A DNA stretch of 28,104 bases from JBBKWX01 sp037969175. GTDB lineage: Bacteria > Bacteroidota > Bacteroidia > AKYH767-A > JBBKVM01. The stretch is taken from assembly GCA_037969175.1 (NCBI GenBank), contig JBBKWX010000056.1, forward strand, positions 1 to 28,104, given 5' to 3'. Made by a program: the position numbers and the translations under genes. Positions 24,947-28,104 of this stretch are shown piece by piece (position 1 is the stretch's first letter; each line of letters starts with the position of its first letter). A model generated the notes under the pieces. That model was not told the DNA's origin. It searched no databases and was given only the letters and a program-made list of their open reading frames with translations.

Positions 24947-26482
24947 ATGCTAGTTAAAACATACGGCAGTGCCGTCTTTGGAATCAATGCCAACCGCATC
25001 ACCATAGAGGTGAACGTGGACAAAGGAGTCAATTTTCATATGGTGGGACTGCCTGACAGTGCCGTAAAGGAAAGTCAGCAACGGATAATCACTGCTCTTC
25101 GCAACAGTGAATTGAATTTTCCGGGTAAAGAGATCGTTGTGAATCTCGCCCCCGCAGATATTCGAAAGGAAGGTTCAGCATTCGATCTTCCCATCGCGAT
25201 CGGAATACTTGCCGCTTCAGGACAAATTAAGAATGATCGTTTAGAGGAATTTGTCATCATGGGTGAGTTAAGTCTGGATGGTGGATTACAACCCATACGA
25301 GGCATTCTGCCCATGGCTATGCAAGCAAAAAAAGAAGGGCTCAAAGGAATGATCATTCCCAAACCAAACGCTTCGGAAGCAGCGATAGTTGATGGATTAG
25401 AAGTATATGGTGCAGAGAATATCAAAGAAGTTGCTGATTTCCTGAATGGTGATCTGATCTTAAAAGCGCATGAACCCATGATCCGGATGGCAGAGGTAAA
25501 CGGGCGTAAATATCTTCCCGATTTTTCAGAAGTAAAGGGGCAGGAAAATATTAAAAGAGCTTTGGAGATAGCGGCTGCCGGTGGTCACAATATCATTCTC
25601 ATTGGTCCGCCCGGTGCCGGAAAAACCATGCTGGCTAAGCGTCTGCCTTCCATATTGCCTCCACTTACCCTGGATGAAGCATTGGAAACAACCAAGATCC
25701 ATAGCGTAGCCGGGAGAACAAAACGTAATGTCAGTCTGATCACAACCCGTCCTTTTCGCTCTCCGCATCACACGGTAAGTGATGTGGCATTGGTAGGAGG
25801 CGGTACAGTGCCTCAGCCCGGAGAAATAAGCCTGGCTCATAATGGTGTTCTTTTTCTGGATGAACTTCCGGAGTTCAAACGAAATGTTCTCGAAGTTTTG
25901 AGACAACCTTTAGAAGAGCGGCATGTATGTATTGCCAGAGCAAAAATGAGTGTGGAGTTCCCGGCCAGTTTTATGCTGGTAGCCAGTATGAATCCCTGCC
26001 CATGCGGCTTCCATAATCATCCGGAAAGAAATTGTGTTTGCGGACCGGGAATAGTACAAAAATACTTGAACCGGATCTCAGGACCCTTGCTTGATCGCAT
26101 TGATCTGCATGTTGAAGTGACTCCGGTGCCTTTCAGAGAACTTACCCTGGATCGGGCTTCTGAGAATAGTAGGGCCGTACTTGAAAGAGTAGTGATGACA
26201 CGTTCTTTGCAGGAGAAGAGGTTTCAAACTATTCCCGGTGTTTATAATAATTCGCAAATGGGTCCTGCCCAAATCAAACTGTTCTGCCAATTAAGCAGTG
26301 GGGGAGTGGAGATCCTACGTAAAGCAGTAGAGAATCTCGGACTTAGTGCCAGAGCCTATGACCGTATATTGAAAGTTGCCCGTACCATAGCGGATATGGA
26401 CGGGCAACAGGACATAGCGACGGAACATCTGGCGGAAGCCATCAATTACCGAAGTTTAGATCGTTCGGGCTGGGCGGGTTAA
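24947..26482 (+). CDS. comM: YifB/ComM family Mg-chelatase-like AAA+ ATPase
   Basis: 511 residues, the family length. An N-terminal S5/Lon-like domain (about 1-165, TYGSAVFGINANRITIEVNVDKG, LPDSAVKESQQRI, LAPADIRKEGSAFDLPIA) is followed by the AAA+ module with Walker A GPPGAGKTM (about 220) and Walker B GVLFLDELPEF. A cysteine cluster NPCPCGFHNHPERNCVCGPG (about 350-365) and the C-terminal Mg_chelatase_C domain (LSARAYDRILKVARTIADMDG...LAEAINYRSLDR) come next. ComM is a hexameric branch-migration helicase that aids integration of incoming DNA during natural transformation in other bacteria. Its stop codon overlaps that of convergent secA. Confidence 0.95.
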   Translation: MLVKTYGSAVFGINANRITIEVNVDKGVNFHMVGLPDSAVKESQQRIITALRNSELNFPGKEIVVNLAPADIRKEGSAFDLPIAIGILAASGQIKNDRLEEFVIMGELSLDGGLQPIRGILPMAMQAKKEGLKGMIIPKPNASEAAIVDGLEVYGAENIKEVADFLNGDLILKAHEPMIRMAEVNGRKYLPDFSEVKGQENIKRALEIAAAGGHNIILIGPPGAGKTMLAKRLPSILPPLTLDEALETTKIHSVAGRTKRNVSLITTRPFRSPHHTVSDVALVGGGTVPQPGEISLAHNGVLFLDELPEFKRNVLEVLRQPLEERHVCIARAKMSVEFPASFMLVASMNPCPCGFHNHPERNCVCGPGIVQKYLNRISGPLLDRIDLHVEVTPVPFRELTLDRASENSRAVLERVVMTRSLQEKRFQTIPGVYNNSQMGPAQIKLFCQLSSGGVEILRKAVENLGLSARAYDRILKVARTIADMDGQQDIATEHLAEAINYRSLDRSGWAG

Positions 26483-28104
26483 GCTCCGTGGCAGCTTTTA
26501 AATTTCTTCCCACTTCCACAAGGACAAGGGTCATTACGACCGATCTTAGGTTCAGCTCGCATGGGTTGAGTAACAGGTACATGTTGGCGTTCCGGTTGGC
26601 CTTGCTGAGCATGCTGTTGAGCTTGCTGCATCGCAGAAGGTGCCGCCGAAGTATCATTGGTGCGCAACTGACTCATATCCGTTTTTTGAGGGGCCTGAGC
26701 TGCCTGTACTTGTTTAGGATCAGAGATCGGGATTATACCTTTGAACAAGAAGGATATATTTTCCTTATTGATCCGTTCTATCATTAATTTGAATAAATTG
26801 AATGATTCAAATTTGTAGATCAATAATGGATCTTTTTGTTCATATACTGCATTCTGAACACTCGTCTTTAATTCATCCATTTCTCTCAAATGCTCTTTCC
26901 AGGCATCATCAATAAATCCAAGTGTAACATTCTTTTCAAAAGCACTAATTATCTCTTTACCTTCAGATGTGAATGCTTTTTCAAGGTTGGTCATAACCTG
27001 CATATTCTTTTGTCCGTCTGTGAAGGGAACAATGATATTCAGAATGGTTTTACCTTTATTTTCATACACTTCTTTGATAACAGGAAAAGCTCTCTCTGCC
27101 AGCATTAGATTTTTTGTCTTGTAAGCAGCTCTAGCTGTACGAAGCACCTTATCAGCTAGGTCAGCAGATTTCATATCCAAAAACTCGGTTTCGGTGACCG
27201 GACTTTCTATCGAGAAATAACGGATCAGATCCAGTTTGAAGGATTCAAAATCTTCCGTTTCCATATGCTCGTTCACAATGGCTTCCGCAACATCATAGGT
27301 CATGTTCAGGATATCCAGAGATAATCTTTCTCCGAATAAAGCATGACGACGTTTTTTGTAAATGACTTCACGCTGCGAATTCATCACATCATCATATTCA
27401 AGCAAACGTTTACGAATGCCAAAGTTATTTTCTTCAACTTTTTTCTGTGCACGTTCGATGGATTTTGTAACCATACTGTGCTGGATCACTTCTCCTTCTT
27501 CAAGTCCAAGTCTGTCCATGATCCGTGCTATACGATCCGAACCAAAAAGACGCATCAGATTGTCTTCTAATGACACAAAAAACTGACTGCTTCCCGGGTC
27601 ACCCTGACGACCGGCACGACCACGAAGCTGTCTGTCTACACGTCTGCTGTCATGACGTTCCGTACCGATGATGGCAAGACCACCTGCTTCTTTCACACCT
27701 GCTCCCAGCTTGATATCTGTTCCTCTACCTGCCATATTTGTGGCAATGGTAACTGTACCTGCTTTACCTGCTTCTGCTACGATCTCCGCTTCACGTTGGT
27801 GAAGTTTAGCATTAAGTACATTATGCTTTATACCACGCAATTTCAATGTTCTGCTCAATAATTCAGAGATCTCTACGGATGTCGTACCTACCAAAACAGG
27901 TCTGTTCAGATTTACCAGTTTTTCGATCTCTTCTATGATAGCATTGTACTTCTCGCGATTGCTGCGGAAGACCAGATCTTCCCTGTCATCTCTTGTAATT
28001 GGCCTGTTCGTTGGTATCACAACAACATCCAATTTGTAGATCTCCCAGAGTTCACCCGCTTCAGTTTCTGCAGTTCCTGTCATACCTGCCAGCTTGTGAT
28101 ACAT
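26479..28104 (-). CDS. secA: Protein translocase ATPase SecA, C-terminal part (5' end beyond window)
   Basis: The frame is open to the right edge; 541 residues are visible. The first Met (YHKLAGMTGTAETEA) is internal, as SecA normally has a nucleotide-binding domain and preprotein cross-linking domain before it. Seen here: the second helicase half (VGTTSVEISELLSR, ATNMAGRGTDIKLG, RQLRGRAGRQGDPG), the scaffold helix and wing domains (ERAQKKVEENNFGIRKRLLEYDDVMNSQR), a low-complexity Gln/Ala-rich linker (about 480-515), and the C-terminal zinc finger GRNDPCPCGSGKKFKSCHGA used for SecB/lipid interaction. It drives preprotein export through SecYEG, needed for all secreted proteins in this window. 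The stop codon shares TTAA with convergent comM. Confidence 0.95.
   Translation of the reverse strand: MYHKLAGMTGTAETEAGELWEIYKLDVVVIPTNRPITRDDREDLVFRSNREKYNAIIEEIEKLVNLNRPVLVGTTSVEISELLSRTLKLRGIKHNVLNAKLHQREAEIVAEAGKAGTVTIATNMAGRGTDIKLGAGVKEAGGLAIIGTERHDSRRVDRQLRGRAGRQGDPGSSQFFVSLEDNLMRLFGSDRIARIMDRLGLEEGEVIQHSMVTKSIERAQKKVEENNFGIRKRLLEYDDVMNSQREVIYKKRRHALFGERLSLDILNMTYDVAEAIVNEHMETEDFESFKLDLIRYFSIESPVTETEFLDMKSADLADKVLRTARAAYKTKNLMLAERAFPVIKEVYENKGKTILNIIVPFTDGQKNMQVMTNLEKAFTSEGKEIISAFEKNVTLGFIDDAWKEHLREMDELKTSVQNAVYEQKDPLLIYKFESFNLFKLMIERINKENISFLFKGIIPISDPKQVQAAQAPQKTDMSQLRTNDTSAAPSAMQQAQQHAQQGQPERQHVPVTQPMRAEPKIGRNDPCPCGSGKKFKSCHGA

Overview
The window looks like chromosomal DNA of a member of the Bacteroidota. 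The evidence is type IX secretion (T9SS) C-terminal sorting domains, GEVED-domain surface proteins, lipoproteins, several matches to the TTTG / TAnnTTTG promoter consensus of this phylum, mostly weak ribosome-binding sites and an AT-rich composition. The family (for example Chitinophagales-like) cannot be fixed from this sequence alone.

Layout. (1) 1-11488, minus strand: three tandem paralogous genes for very large secreted multidomain proteins. Each has an adhesin-like jelly roll, a domain like the one at the N-terminus of BNR-repeat neuraminidases, and a GEVED domain; the two complete genes end in a T9SS sorting domain. The first runs off the left edge. Its last ~350 visible bases are ~97% identical to the matching part of the second gene, although the rest of the pair is far more diverged. 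The third gene seems to have lost the reading frame between its natural start codon and its signal peptide. (2) 11798-15004, plus: a possible 10-codon leader ORF, then pabB-like, tilS and a small membrane protein, closely packed. (3) 15008-17180, plus: a small conserved protein behind a good promoter, then a LemA lipoprotein and two TPM-domain proteins. (4) 17191-19770, plus: a three-gene ABC importer (lipoprotein binding protein, permease, ATPase) with overlapping genes, resembling TrpXYZ-type systems. (5) 19815-21872: dsbD. (6) 21882-22672: a compact element made of a REP-like palindrome, a REP-associated (Y1/HUH) transposase, a 42-43 bp tandem repeat and a second palindrome. The two palindromes differ by mirrored, compensating changes. 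(7) 22723-24150, minus: glutamate dehydrogenase. (8) 24326-26482, plus: gmhA and comM. (9) 26479-28104, minus: the 3' part of secA, whose stop codon overlaps that of comM.

Most of regions 2-5 and 7-9 is housekeeping. The accessory, fast-evolving parts are the surface-protein array and the transposase/REP element. The most interesting observations are the localised homogenisation between the first two surface genes, the broken signal-peptide frame of the third, the REP-transposase unit with covarying palindromes, and the leader ORF before pabB. No CRISPR array, phage module, tRNA or rRNA was recognised.
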